Program-made: the position numbers and the translations under genes | Notes under the pieces: generated by a model | Database searches by the model: none | Seen by the model: the letters and a program-made list of their open reading frames with translations, nothing else | Told to the model about the DNA's origin: nothing | Assembly (NCBI RefSeq): GCF_030717955.1 | Contig: NZ_JAUZVY010000001.1 | Location: forward strand, 496,001 to 560,000 | Direction of reading: 5' to 3' | DNA from: Alkalimonas delamerensis | GTDB taxonomy: Bacteria; Pseudomonadota; Gammaproteobacteria; Enterobacterales; Alteromonadaceae | DNA: 64,000 bases | Shown here: positions 35,631 through 44,576 of the stretch, piece by piece | Numbering within the stretch: position 1 is the stretch's first letter | Layout of the letters: each line of letters starts with the position of its first letter

Positions 35631-36647
35631 ATGATTGTGATTCGCCCAATCCGTGCCAATGACTATGCCGCTTTGTACGACATCGCGGTCGAGTCTGGCC
35701 ATGGCTTTACCTCCTTGCCGGTCAATGATGAGCTGTTGATGCGGAAAATCAGCCGCTCTGAGCGCTCTTTTCAAAAAACCGTGACCGCGCCCGGGGATGA
35801 GGGCTATTTATTTGTGCTGGAAGACACCGACACCGGCTTGGTGATGGGAACCAGCGCTTTGGAAGCCGCCGTTGGCCTGGATGATGCGTTTTATCATTAC
35901 CACCTGGGTAAGGTGGTGCACAGTTCACGTTCGCTGAATGTTTATAAAACAGTCGATATTCTAACTCTGTGCAACGATTACACCGGAGCCAGTGAGCTTT
36001 GTACCTTGTTCCTGCGTGAGAACTGCCGTCAGAAGAACAATGGCAAGCTGCTGTCTAAATTTCGCTTCCTGTTCCTGAAAGAGTTCAGCGAGCGTTTTTC
36101 CGATCGTATTATTGCTGAAATGCGCGGCGTCTCCGATGAAAATGGCAACTCTCCTTTCTGGCAGTGGTTACAGGAGCACTTTTTTTCAGTAGACTTCCCG
36201 ACAGCCGACTATCTGACTGGCATCGGGCAGAAAGTGTTCATTGCTGAGTTGATGCCGAAATACCCAATTTACGTCAGCTTGCTGAGCAAAGAAGCTCAGG
36301 CTGTGATCGGCCAGGTGCATGGCAAGACCCGACCGGCGATTTCGTTGCTGCAATCCGAGGGTTTTTCGCACCGCGGTTATGTCGACATCTTTGACGCAGG
36401 TCCGACGGTTGAAGCCAACCTGGAACACATCCGTTCGGCCCGCGACAGTGAAAAGCGCCGGGTACGGATTGGCGATGTCGGTCAAGGCACGGCGTACATG
36501 GTGTGCAACACTCAGCTGGAAAACTTCCGGGCGACCTGGCTTGAGTTGTCCGTGCCAGAAGACAGCGATGAAGTGGTGCTGCCTGCTGCCTGCGCAGAAG
36601 GCTTATTGGTCCAGGCCGGTGACTGGGTTCGGGTCACCAGAATTTAA
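35631..36647 (+). CDS. astA: Arginine N-succinyltransferase
   Basis: First step of the AST arginine catabolic pathway: succinyl-CoA plus arginine to N2-succinylarginine. 338 residues. RPIRANDYAALYDIAVESGHGFTSLP at the N-terminus is shortened here to its hallmark GHGFTSLP. LGKVVHSS, LCNDYTGASELCTLFL and FFSVDFPTADYL are AstA signatures. TGGAG precedes the ATG. It forms a pair with astD. Confidence 0.94.
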   Translation: MIVIRPIRANDYAALYDIAVESGHGFTSLPVNDELLMRKISRSERSFQKTVTAPGDEGYLFVLEDTDTGLVMGTSALEAAVGLDDAFYHYHLGKVVHSSRSLNVYKTVDILTLCNDYTGASELCTLFLRENCRQKNNGKLLSKFRFLFLKEFSERFSDRIIAEMRGVSDENGNSPFWQWLQEHFFSVDFPTADYLTGIGQKVFIAELMPKYPIYVSLLSKEAQAVIGQVHGKTRPAISLLQSEGFSHRGYVDIFDAGPTVEANLEHIRSARDSEKRRVRIGDVGQGTAYMVCNTQLENFRATWLELSVPEDSDEVVLPAACAEGLLVQAGDWVRVTRI

Positions 36648-36695
36648 TTCCAGCCTGACGGCTTGCAGTCGTTGGGCCATTATCAGGGGAAAAGC

Positions 36696-38165
36696 ATGAC
36701 AGGTCCTGTACAGTTTATTCAAGGTGAGTGGGTTGCCGGCGAAGGCCATACCTTTGTCTCACTGGATCCCGCTAAAAATCAACAAGTCTGGCAAGGTGCC
36801 GCAGCGTCGGTTGCGCAGGTCAATGCCGCTGTTGCTGCCGCTCGTGCCGCGCAGTACAACTGGAGCCTGCAATCCTTTGACGAGCGGCTGGCCATTGTCA
36901 AAGCCTTTGGCGAACAGCTGGCAGCAAAAAAAGAAGTGCTGGCCGGTTGCATTGCCGAAGAAACAGGCAAGCCTTTGTGGGAAACCCGTACCGAAGTAGC
37001 TGCCATGATTGGCAAAATTGACATCTCGGTCCGGGCCTATCAAGAGCGGACCGGCACCAAGGAAAACCCAATGCCGCAAGGCAAAGCCTTTGTGCGCCAT
37101 AAGCCACATGGTGTGGTTGCAGTATTCGGTCCTTACAACTTCCCCGGTCATTTGCCCAATGGCCACATTGTACCAGCCTTGTTAGCTGGCAATACGGTGT
37201 TGTTTAAGCCTAGCGAGCTGACACCCAAGGTGGCGGAGTTGACGGTGAAGTTGTGGCAGCAGGCAGGTTTGCCAGCTGGTGTGCTGAACTTGCTGCAAGG
37301 CGAAGTGGAAACCGGCAAAGCACTGGCCAGCCACGATGACATTGATGGCTTATTCTTTACCGGCAGCTCCCGCACCGGTCATATTCTGCATCAGCAATTT
37401 GCCGGTCGGCCGGAAAAAATTCTGGCGCTGGAAATGGGCGGAAATAACCCCTTGTTGGTGCAAGATGTGGCCGATATTGATGCCGCCGTGCATGACATCG
37501 TGCAGTCCGCTTTTATTTCTGCCGGCCAGCGTTGTACCTGCGCGCGGAAACTGTTTTTACCAGCCAACGAGCAAGGTGATCGCATCCTGGCCCGCCTGCT
37601 GGACGTCGCAGCCAACATCAAAGTGGGCCTGTACGATGACGAGCAGCAACCTTTTATGGGTTCGATGATCTCGGTGGCAGCCGCCAAAGGCATGCTGGCT
37701 GTGCAAGATGAGCTGCAAAAGCTGGGTGGGCGCTCCTTGTTGACCATGAAGCACCTGAAACCCGATACCGCTTTGGTCAGCCCGGGCATTATCGACTGCA
37801 CCGATATTCAGGACTTCCCGGACGATGAACATTTCGGCCCTTTGCTGAAAGTCTTTCGTTTTACCGATTTTGATGCCGCCATTGATGCAGCCAACCGCAC
37901 CAGCTTCGGCTTGTCTGCCGGCTTGCTAAGCGACAGTGCTGAGCTTTATGAACATTTTTTCCGCCGCATTCGTGCTGGTATCGTCAACTGGAACCGTCCT
38001 ATCACCGGTGCCAGCTCAGCGGCGCCTTTTGGTGGCATTGGCAAAAGTGGCAACCACAGAGCCAGCGCCTACTACGCGGCCGATTACTGTGCCTATCCGG
38101 TTGCGTCGGTCGAGCTGGACAGGGTGCAACTGCCAGAGCAGTTGTCACCAGGGCTGAAATTTTAA
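36696..38165 (+). CDS. astD: Succinylglutamate-semialdehyde dehydrogenase
   Basis: NAD-dependent aldehyde dehydrogenase of the AST pathway, oxidising N-succinylglutamate semialdehyde to succinylglutamate. I start at ATG 36696 (GGGGA nearby), giving 489 residues; the frame extends to 36663. GPYNFPGHLPNGH, FTGSSRTG, LEMGGNNPLLV (catalytic Glu) and AGQRCTCARK (catalytic Cys) identify AstD within the superfamily. It lies 48 bases after astA. astB and astE are not in this window. Confidence 0.94.
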   Translation: MTGPVQFIQGEWVAGEGHTFVSLDPAKNQQVWQGAAASVAQVNAAVAAARAAQYNWSLQSFDERLAIVKAFGEQLAAKKEVLAGCIAEETGKPLWETRTEVAAMIGKIDISVRAYQERTGTKENPMPQGKAFVRHKPHGVVAVFGPYNFPGHLPNGHIVPALLAGNTVLFKPSELTPKVAELTVKLWQQAGLPAGVLNLLQGEVETGKALASHDDIDGLFFTGSSRTGHILHQQFAGRPEKILALEMGGNNPLLVQDVADIDAAVHDIVQSAFISAGQRCTCARKLFLPANEQGDRILARLLDVAANIKVGLYDDEQQPFMGSMISVAAAKGMLAVQDELQKLGGRSLLTMKHLKPDTALVSPGIIDCTDIQDFPDDEHFGPLLKVFRFTDFDAAIDAANRTSFGLSAGLLSDSAELYEHFFRRIRAGIVNWNRPITGASSAAPFGGIGKSGNHRASAYYAADYCAYPVASVELDRVQLPEQLSPGLKF

Positions 38166-38179
38166 CCGCAAAAAAATAC

Positions 38180-38206
38180 ATCGGGGCTAAGGCCCCGATT
38201 TGTTTT
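38180..38206 (+). terminator. Intrinsic terminator after astD
   Basis: A perfect 8-bp GC-rich stem (38180-38187 with 38192-38199), a 4-base loop, then TTGTTTT. Confidence 0.85.
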
Positions 38207-38267
38207 CTCGGTCAAATTTTGCTTAACTGTTAGGCAACTACAGCTTGCGAAAGGCAGTACCGCGACC

Positions 38268-38618
38268 ATGGTGATAGATAAACCCGGCTACGAACATCTG
38301 ATTCAGTTTTTAACTGAAAATCTGGCCTTGTTTGAACAGGCCGGCACGCCTTATCGTCCAGCCAAGTCCGTGGGCGAGTTTCTGGAAGAGTGCATTGCTG
38401 AGCAAATTATTCAACTTTGTACCCAGCATACCGAGCTGGAGATGAATCATCGCAGTCTGATCATCCGTGAGGTGGATGGCATTGTGTACGATTTCCAGGA
38501 AGTGCTGGGCTCGGTGCTGGACAATGAAATCAGTTGCGAGCAAGCCGAAATCATTCACGAGATTGCCTTACTGATTAAAAATTTGTTTGATAATGCCGTC
38601 GCAGCCTTGCTGGATTAA
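38268..38618 (+). CDS. DUF3802 family protein
   Basis: 116 residues, acidic and largely helical with no membrane segment. The pattern of GYEHLIQFLTENL, IREVDGIVYDFQEVL and a C-terminal KNLFDNAVAALLD matches the DUF3802 family of Alteromonadales and Vibrionales. Function unknown. Found downstream of astD in related genomes but separated here by a terminator, so it is its own transcription unit. Confidence 0.8.
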   Translation: MVIDKPGYEHLIQFLTENLALFEQAGTPYRPAKSVGEFLEECIAEQIIQLCTQHTELEMNHRSLIIREVDGIVYDFQEVLGSVLDNEISCEQAEIIHEIALLIKNLFDNAVAALLD

Positions 38619-38634
38619 GCCGGTTAGCACTTAG

Positions 38635-38675
38635 AATCAAGCCCCCCGTAAACGGTGTTTGCGGGGGGCTTGATT
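38635..38675. terminator. Long symmetrical hairpin after the DUF3802 gene
   Basis: A 14-bp perfect outer stem (38635-38648 with 38662-38675) continues inwards with five more pairs, giving an almost unbroken 19-bp hairpin with a 3-base tip. It has a run of six C opposite six G. No long U-run follows on either strand; a strong structural terminator is likely. Confidence 0.75.
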
Positions 38676-38754
38676 TAGCTGCGGTCAATGCTGGCGGCCC
38701 GGCAAAGTTTTCGCTAGAATATGCCCCCTTTGTGGTAATGCTGAGGTGTTTGCG

Positions 38755-39183
38755 ATGGAAGCAAGTGTAAAGTGGCTCGACTCCATGACCTTTGTGGGGC
38801 GCTCAGGCAGCGGCCATCAGGTGGTGTTTGATGCCAACAAAGATAAAAGCACAGCACCAAGCCCGATGGAGATGTTGTTGATGTCTGCCGGCGCTTGTTC
38901 GTCGGTCGATGTGGTGAGCATTTTGCAAAAATCCCGCCAGCAAGTTGCGCACTGCGAAGTGAAGTTGAGCGCAGAGCGGGCCGACAGCATTCCCAGGGTC
39001 TTTACCAAAATGCATCTGCACTTTGAGGTGACAGGGTCAAACCTGAGTGAAAAACAGGTGGCAAGGGCGGTAGAGCTATCCGCCGACAAGTACTGCTCGG
39101 TGTCCCTGATGCTGGCCAAAAGCGTTCAGGTATCACATTCGTTCAGTATAAAAACCGTGGAAGGGTTGGCCAGCGCCGACTAA
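38755..39183 (+). CDS. yhfA: OsmC/Ohr family protein, YhfA-like
   Basis: 142 residues from ATG 38755, preceded by TGAGG at 38742-38746. It resembles E. coli YhfA throughout: SPMEMLLMSAGACSSVDVVSILQKSRQ and a late KYCSVSLMLAKSV. Two cysteines sit where OsmC-type thiol peroxidases carry theirs, so a peroxide-related role is possible, but YhfA itself has no settled function. In E. coli it neighbours crp; crp is not seen here. Confidence 0.82.
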   Translation: MEASVKWLDSMTFVGRSGSGHQVVFDANKDKSTAPSPMEMLLMSAGACSSVDVVSILQKSRQQVAHCEVKLSAERADSIPRVFTKMHLHFEVTGSNLSEKQVARAVELSADKYCSVSLMLAKSVQVSHSFSIKTVEGLASAD

Positions 39184-39238
39184 CTTTCAGTCGTCAAATA
39201 ACGGTTGCCGCAGGCAGCGGTAGTGGAGAGCACCCTAA

Positions 39239-40045
39239 GTGATCAATCCGTTTGAGAAAATAAAGCTGCATGGCTTTAACAACCTGACCAAAAGCTTAAG
39301 CTTTAGCATCTACGATATCTGTTACGCGAAAACGGAACAGCACCGTCAAGAGTACATTGAGTACATCGACGAGCAGTACAATGCCGATCGCTTAACCGAT
39401 ATCTTGTGCGAAGTGGTGGATATTATCGGTGCCAATGTGCTGAACATTGCCCGCCAGGATTACGATCCACAGGGGGCCAGTGTCACCATCCTGGTCAGTG
39501 AAGAGCCGGTGCTGGAAAACCCGGATAACTCGGAAAACCCGGGGCCTTTGCCTGAGACGGTGGTGGCGCATCTGGATAAAAGCCATATATGCGTTCACAC
39601 CTACCCGGAAGTGCATCCACACGATGGCATCTGTACCTTTCGGGCCGATATTGAAGTCTCAACCTGCGGCATTATCTCGCCACTGAAAGCATTGAACTTC
39701 CTGATCCACAGCTTTGAATCCGATGTGGTCACCATCGACTACCGGGTGCGTGGTTTTACCCGGGATGTCAGCGGCACCAAGCACTACATCGATCACCCGA
39801 TCAGCTCCATCCAGAACTTTATGGATGAAGAAACCAAGAATGCCTTTCAGATGATTGATGTGAATGTCTATCAGGAAAACCTGTTTCACACCAAGATGAT
39901 GCTTAAACAAGGTGATCTGGACAACTATCTGTTTGGCGTCGGCACCGACTCAATGAGCAAAGAGCAGGTGAAGGAAATCAGCAGCAAGGTGTTTAAAGAA
40001 ATCCGCGAAATTTTCTATGGCCGTAACTTGCCGGATGTGAAATAA
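39239..40045 (+). CDS. speD: S-adenosylmethionine decarboxylase proenzyme
   Basis: Makes decarboxylated SAM for spermidine synthesis. Bacterial class 1B enzyme of 268 residues starting at GTG 39239 with GGAGAG 8 bases upstream. Self-cleavage should occur at Lys114-Ser115 in HLDKSHICVHTYPE, turning Ser115 into the pyruvoyl group. The catalytic cysteine region STCGIISPLKALN is intact. The usual partner speE is not beside it. Confidence 0.94.
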   Translation: MINPFEKIKLHGFNNLTKSLSFSIYDICYAKTEQHRQEYIEYIDEQYNADRLTDILCEVVDIIGANVLNIARQDYDPQGASVTILVSEEPVLENPDNSENPGPLPETVVAHLDKSHICVHTYPEVHPHDGICTFRADIEVSTCGIISPLKALNFLIHSFESDVVTIDYRVRGFTRDVSGTKHYIDHPISSIQNFMDEETKNAFQMIDVNVYQENLFHTKMMLKQGDLDNYLFGVGTDSMSKEQVKEISSKVFKEIREIFYGRNLPDVK

Positions 40046-40058
40046 ACTTGGTGTTCAC

Positions 40059-40095
40059 GCAATAAAAAAACCGCACAGAGCGGTTTTTTTATTGC
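40059..40095. terminator. Two-way terminator after speD
   Basis: A perfect 16-bp stem (40059-40074 with 40080-40095) with a 5-base loop and A7/T7 tracts inside the arms. It serves both speD and the convergent lipoprotein gene. Confidence 0.92.
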
Positions 40096-40103
40096 CTTAA
40101 AGT

Positions 40104-42128
40104 TCAGAAAGGATGGTCGGAGTTGATCCGTACCCCACCACGAAGAGCAGCTTCTGAACCATCACAATACTGGACAAAATCAACAGCCAAGCTGCTTACG
40201 ACCATATAATCAGGATCGTAGTCGTAACCGGCATGGGTTAATTCAATTTCATGTATCTCAAACCAGCCGTTGAGAGAGTTACAGCCACGACCATTGCCGC
40301 TAAACTCCAGTCCATTCCCATGTGAAGGCTTGAATGCTGCCCGGGTTGCATCCTGATACAGACCAGGTTTTAGCTCTTGGCCTTCAGCTGTTGCCAAATC
40401 AAGCGACCACCAAATGTAATCATTGTCGTTGTAACCTTCAATGCCCACCCTGAGTGAGCTTTTGTTCCAGCTGTAGCCGTTGATATAAACTTCTTCAGTG
40501 GTTAGCAGGCTGCTTTTCCCCTGACCAATCCAGTCTTCTGCACTGTCGCTCTCGTAGAAAGCTGCATTGACTTGACCGTTGAGGAAGTAAAGGAGTGTTT
40601 CAGCACTATGGCTCCGTCCCAATTCATCCGTAACTGTAACACGTACTTGAATCCGTGAGTCGTCAGGGATCTTGGTCAGGCTGAAACTGGTCGACGCAGC
40701 TGTAGGATCATCAAATACGATCCCGTGCATTGTCAGTTCTTGCCACTGATAAGAAGCGGATAAGCCTGCAGCAATCTGAGAATTTTCGGCTGATAAAGTC
40801 GGTTGGGTCGTTGTCGTCACTAAGGGGCTGTCTTTTTGAATCACCGCTCTGATGACATTGGTGGCAGTCAGGGGCTGACTGGTGTAGATATAACGGCTAA
40901 TGCCGAGTGTATTGGTCGCTTCAAAGGTGTTGGTGCTATAACGAACACCCGGGCTTAGTGCTGTTTTCGGCCGGATATGCACCAAAGCTCCCTCAATAGT
41001 GATTTCAGCAGCTACGGATTCATGCTCCCAGTCCCAGGTATCAAAAAAGTGCTCAAGCCAATACCCCTGTACCGAGGCGACTGGCCGAGAAAATAAATAG
41101 GAGAGCGTTCCCTGGGTAGGGAAATCCTCAAAGTTTGTTGTCCCAACCATACCAAGAAACTCGAAATTATCATGACGAAAACGCTGCGCATAACCGGGTT
41201 CATTTAAACCAGGCCAGCTCCAGTAAGTGCCGTCGGTCAGAGATGTCCAGTAGAAAAGATATGGTGCTCCTTGATTGAGTTGTACATTGGCCAGCTCAGA
41301 ATTGACAACCTGATTGGCACTGATCATAAGTTTATTATTTCGGCTGTCAGTCAGTTCAACCTGGCCTTGGTGAGGATACTCACCCAAATAGCCTTGCAAT
41401 GCCTCTTTGGTGGCTATCGCTAAGTCGCTGCTAAAGTGATTCAGCGCAATACGTCCTTGAAACTCAGCACGATAAAGCGCTGTAGATAAGTCCAGCTCAC
41501 TCGTGAGCTGGAATTGACTCAGACTAAAAACGTCACCGTCGGTAAAACGGAAGCGAACCTGAGCCTGTTTTGGTGTGACTTTCATGGTACGCAACAATGG
41601 TTCTGAGGTTAAGGCCACTGTTACCGTATCTTGCACCGTCAGCTCTGGTGAACCTCTGAACCGTACTGAGCTCAGATCGACATCCAACATCAGGATTTCG
41701 CTGTTGTTGTTGATTTGATGGTCGGTGATGGTGAGTTCAATTTTGCCGTTAAGGATGGAATCGAGTGTGTCTACATAGCAATCTTCAAGCTCATCTGTGA
41801 TGATTGTACCCTGGGTGATGGGCAGTGGCTGGTTGATGGAGACTGTACGACCACCGCCATTACTACACAGCAGAAAAGTCTCAAATGATAAACTTTGCTG
41901 TATCAGTATGGTGTCGCTGTAGTGCGCGATCTGGAGCATCCCTTCTGGCAGGTTCACCGCGATGGCACCATAAGCCTCGAGATAATCAGCCTCGATCAAA
42001 AATGGTGGCTTATCCATGTTGCTACCCGTTTGACCTCCACCGGCCACAGGCGGAGAGCTGTCACCTCCACCGCAGGCGGTGAGCAGCAACAGGACAGTAG
42101 CTGTGCAAAATTTTAACGCCTTCATCAT
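40104..42128 (-). CDS. Large secreted lipoprotein, unknown family
   Basis: About 674 residues starting at the tandem ATG at 42128/42125; the frame extends to 42191. The N-terminus is a lipoprotein signal (FCTATVLLLLTAC) with a Gly/Ser-rich tether after the cysteine. The rest is polar and rich in beta-type sequence. A middle stretch (LSPGVRYSTNTFEATNTLG) resembles Big_5/SbsA-like Ig domains, and a later part (SYQWQELTMHG to VTVTDELGRSHSAETLL) resembles PKD-like repeats. The C-terminal third is unlike anything I know. Codon use looks more AT-rich than its neighbours. A surface role is inferred only from the signal. Confidence 0.7.
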   Translation of the reverse strand: MMKALKFCTATVLLLLTACGGGDSSPPVAGGGQTGSNMDKPPFLIEADYLEAYGAIAVNLPEGMLQIAHYSDTILIQQSLSFETFLLCSNGGGRTVSINQPLPITQGTIITDELEDCYVDTLDSILNGKIELTITDHQINNNSEILMLDVDLSSVRFRGSPELTVQDTVTVALTSEPLLRTMKVTPKQAQVRFRFTDGDVFSLSQFQLTSELDLSTALYRAEFQGRIALNHFSSDLAIATKEALQGYLGEYPHQGQVELTDSRNNKLMISANQVVNSELANVQLNQGAPYLFYWTSLTDGTYWSWPGLNEPGYAQRFRHDNFEFLGMVGTTNFEDFPTQGTLSYLFSRPVASVQGYWLEHFFDTWDWEHESVAAEITIEGALVHIRPKTALSPGVRYSTNTFEATNTLGISRYIYTSQPLTATNVIRAVIQKDSPLVTTTTQPTLSAENSQIAAGLSASYQWQELTMHGIVFDDPTAASTSFSLTKIPDDSRIQVRVTVTDELGRSHSAETLLYFLNGQVNAAFYESDSAEDWIGQGKSSLLTTEEVYINGYSWNKSSLRVGIEGYNDNDYIWWSLDLATAEGQELKPGLYQDATRAAFKPSHGNGLEFSGNGRGCNSLNGWFEIHEIELTHAGYDYDPDYMVVSSLAVDFVQYCDGSEAALRGGVRINSDHPF

Positions 42129-42250
42129 TAGAATTTCCATTTCCGAGTAAATTTTTCGGAGTGTAATTCTAATAAATAAATTCGGCAACAATAATGTTTA
42201 ATTGTTGCGCAGTTTGTTCATGTATAAAGGTTTATTTGTGGCGCTGTGGT

Positions 42251-43147
42251 TCACCGTCCCAGCCAATCCAGCTGGCCGCGGGTGTTGGCACGTTTTTTCA
42301 TCAGGTTTTCAATCAGTGGCGTTAAGATTAGCTCCATCGCCAGGCCCATTTTGCCGCCTGGCACTACTAGGGTATTGACCCGCGACATAAAAGAGCCGTG
42401 GATCATCTGCAGGTAGTAGGGGAAATCCACGTGCTTGATGCCGCGAAAGCGCACCACCACAAAGCTTTCATCCAATGACGGGATGTCTTTGGCACTAAAG
42501 GGGTTGGAGGTATCCACCGTAGGCACCCGTTGGAAGTTGATGTGGGTACGGGAAAACTGCGGGGTAATAAAGTTGATGTAATCGTCCATGCTGCGCACGA
42601 TGCTGGACATCACGGCTTCGCGGCTGTGGCCACGGTCGTGGGTATCGCGGATGATTTTCTGGATCCACTCTAAGTTTACAATCGGCACCATGCCAATCAG
42701 CAAGTCGACGTGCTGGGCAACGTTGTGCTGGTCGGTGACGACGCCACCATGCAGCCCTTCGTAAAACAGCAAATCGGTATTGGGGCGCAGCTCTTGCCAG
42801 GGGGTAAAGGTACCGGGCAATTGGTTGTAGGGCACGGCTTCTTCAAAGGTGTGCAGGTACTTGCGGTAGCGGCCGCTGCCATTGCTGCCATAGCTGGCAA
42901 AGAAGTCTTCCAGCGCACCAAAGTCATTGGCTTCCGGTCCAAAGTAGCTGATGTGCTTGCCTTGCTCCATCGCTTTACGAACCGCCAAATCCATTTCGGG
43001 CCGGCTGTAACGGTGAAAACAATCGCCTTCGATAAAGGCTGCATCTACGCCTAAGGTACGGAAAATATGCTGAAAGGCATTGCTGGTGGTGCTGGTACCG
43101 GCACCCGAGGAGCCGGTAATGGCAATGATTGGATTTTTATCGGACAC
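42251..43147 (-). CDS. prkB: Phosphoribulokinase homologue PrkB
   Basis: 298 residues. The P-loop GSSGAGTST is at residues 12-20, with EGDCFHRYSRPEMD and a LFYEGLHGG segment as in class I proteobacterial phosphoribulokinases. Many non-autotrophic gammaproteobacteria carry this gene near crp/yhfA without RuBisCO, and none is seen here, so the physiological substrate is uncertain. It is followed on the same strand, after 122 bases, by the lipoprotein gene. Confidence 0.88.
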   Translation of the reverse strand: MSDKNPIIAITGSSGAGTSTTSNAFQHIFRTLGVDAAFIEGDCFHRYSRPEMDLAVRKAMEQGKHISYFGPEANDFGALEDFFASYGSNGSGRYRKYLHTFEEAVPYNQLPGTFTPWQELRPNTDLLFYEGLHGGVVTDQHNVAQHVDLLIGMVPIVNLEWIQKIIRDTHDRGHSREAVMSSIVRSMDDYINFITPQFSRTHINFQRVPTVDTSNPFSAKDIPSLDESFVVVRFRGIKHVDFPYYLQMIHGSFMSRVNTLVVPGGKMGLAMELILTPLIENLMKKRANTRGQLDWLGR

Positions 43148-43214
43148 TACAAGCCCACCCTATGGTCATGGATCCATACCTTATAAGACCAGTGGCATTC
43201 AGGCAAGTTGCTTT

Positions 43215-44147
43215 TTAGGAGTCCTGATCCGTCACATGCATCGCCTGATAGCGCTTTTCCATCAATTGCTGCATGATACGGGCCTCGGTATGGCTGACGC
43301 CGAGCTCGCAGCGAAGTTTATCCAGCATGGGTTCAGCACCGGGTACTAATTTACCTTCCTGATAAGCTTGATCCAGCGCCAACTGATAAAACTGGCGGCG
43401 GCGCGACAGTTGCTCAGAAAAGCCGGATGCCAGAATACCGGCCGGCAAGGCCACCATGCCAATGCCGACAATGGTAATCAGGCCGCCAAACAGCTTGCCC
43501 AGATCGGTTACTGGCGTTACATCGCCATAACCGACTGTGGTTAGCGTCACCAAAGCCCACCACATGGCTTGCGGGATGGAGCTAAAGTGTTCGGGCTGAA
43601 TGTCTTTTTCCAGCGAATACATGGCGCAGGCTGCCACCAGCATAATGATAAAGAGCACGGCGAAGGCGGCAAATAAGGAGAACCGTTCCTCTTTAAACAC
43701 ATTCATCAACAGTTGCATGGAGCGAGAGTAGCGGGTGAGTTTAAATACCCGCAGCAGCCGGAAGACCCGCAGATAGCGCAGGTCGAGATCGATGAACAAG
43801 CCAAGGTAAAACGGTAGGAACGCGAGCAAGTCGATGATGGCCATTGGTGAGCGTATGTAGCGCCAGCGCTTTTGCCAGTTGCTGCCTGCTTGCTGCTGGT
43901 ACTCGGGTGCATCGACGATGCTCCAGATCCGGGCACCGTATTCCAGCGTAAAGACGGTAATGGAAAAGATTTCAAAGTACCAAAAATACCGATGGTAAGC
44001 CTGATCCAGGCTCTCAATGGACTGCAAGATCAGGGCAATAATGTTCAGCCCTATCAGCAGGATCAGGGCAATATCCACCCAAAGGTAGCGCTTGTCGTAT
44101 TCGGTGGATGGCTCCAGCCATTTTGACATCGTGGCACGTGCCAACAT
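43215..44147 (-). CDS. Voltage-gated-type potassium channel / ion transporter
   Basis: 310 residues with six membrane helices. S4 is rich in arginine at three-residue spacing (RYLRVFRLLRVFKL, about residues 126-139). The pore helix and filter read TLTTVGYGD, the potassium signature, and S6 follows (ITIVGIGMVALPAGILASGF). The cytoplasmic C-terminus is short and helical, with no RCK or cyclic nucleotide domain. AAGGA lies 8 bases before ATG 44147; ATG 44129 is an alternative. Confidence 0.88.
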   Translation of the reverse strand: MLARATMSKWLEPSTEYDKRYLWVDIALILLIGLNIIALILQSIESLDQAYHRYFWYFEIFSITVFTLEYGARIWSIVDAPEYQQQAGSNWQKRWRYIRSPMAIIDLLAFLPFYLGLFIDLDLRYLRVFRLLRVFKLTRYSRSMQLLMNVFKEERFSLFAAFAVLFIIMLVAACAMYSLEKDIQPEHFSSIPQAMWWALVTLTTVGYGDVTPVTDLGKLFGGLITIVGIGMVALPAGILASGFSEQLSRRRQFYQLALDQAYQEGKLVPGAEPMLDKLRCELGVSHTEARIMQQLMEKRYQAMHVTDQDS

Positions 44148-44183
44148 TTTGAAATCCTTGTTTATGAATTACGGGAGTGCTAC

Positions 44184-44576
44184 ATGTCCAGCTTACTACT
44201 TACCTTATTTATTGCAATGCTGTTGCCTTATCTGGCCAAGGCGCCTTTGGTTCTGGCGATGCATCGCGAGCCCGAAGGCTACGATAACCACAATCCGCGC
44301 CAGCAGCAAGCCAGGCTCAGCGGCTTTGGTCAGCGCGCCAATGCCGCTCATTACAACAGCTTTGAAGGATTGATTGTTTACGCTTGTGCTGTGCTGGCCA
44401 CCGGCCTGGCCGGTGGTCCGGATCAGATCAGTTTGTTGCTGGGGTGGCTTTTTATTGTCAGCCGCTGCGGCTATTTGCTCTGTTACTGGTACGATGCGGC
44501 CACAGCTCGCTCCCTGATTTGGCTGCTAAGTATGGCCGCTGCTTTTGGCATGGTGGGTCGGGCAATCTGGGCCTAA
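44184..44576 (+). CDS. MAPEG family membrane protein
   Basis: 130 residues, four predicted helices. The segment after helix 1 (REPEGYDNHNPRQQQARLSGFGQRANAAH) is shown by its core NPRQQQARL and RANAAHYNSFE, hallmarks of bacterial MAPEG proteins related to microsomal glutathione transferases. Activity is unknown. It is divergent from the channel gene and its last 4 bases overlap the convergent nuclease gene. Confidence 0.85.
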   Translation: MSSLLLTLFIAMLLPYLAKAPLVLAMHREPEGYDNHNPRQQQARLSGFGQRANAAHYNSFEGLIVYACAVLATGLAGGPDQISLLLGWLFIVSRCGYLLCYWYDAATARSLIWLLSMAAAFGMVGRAIWA

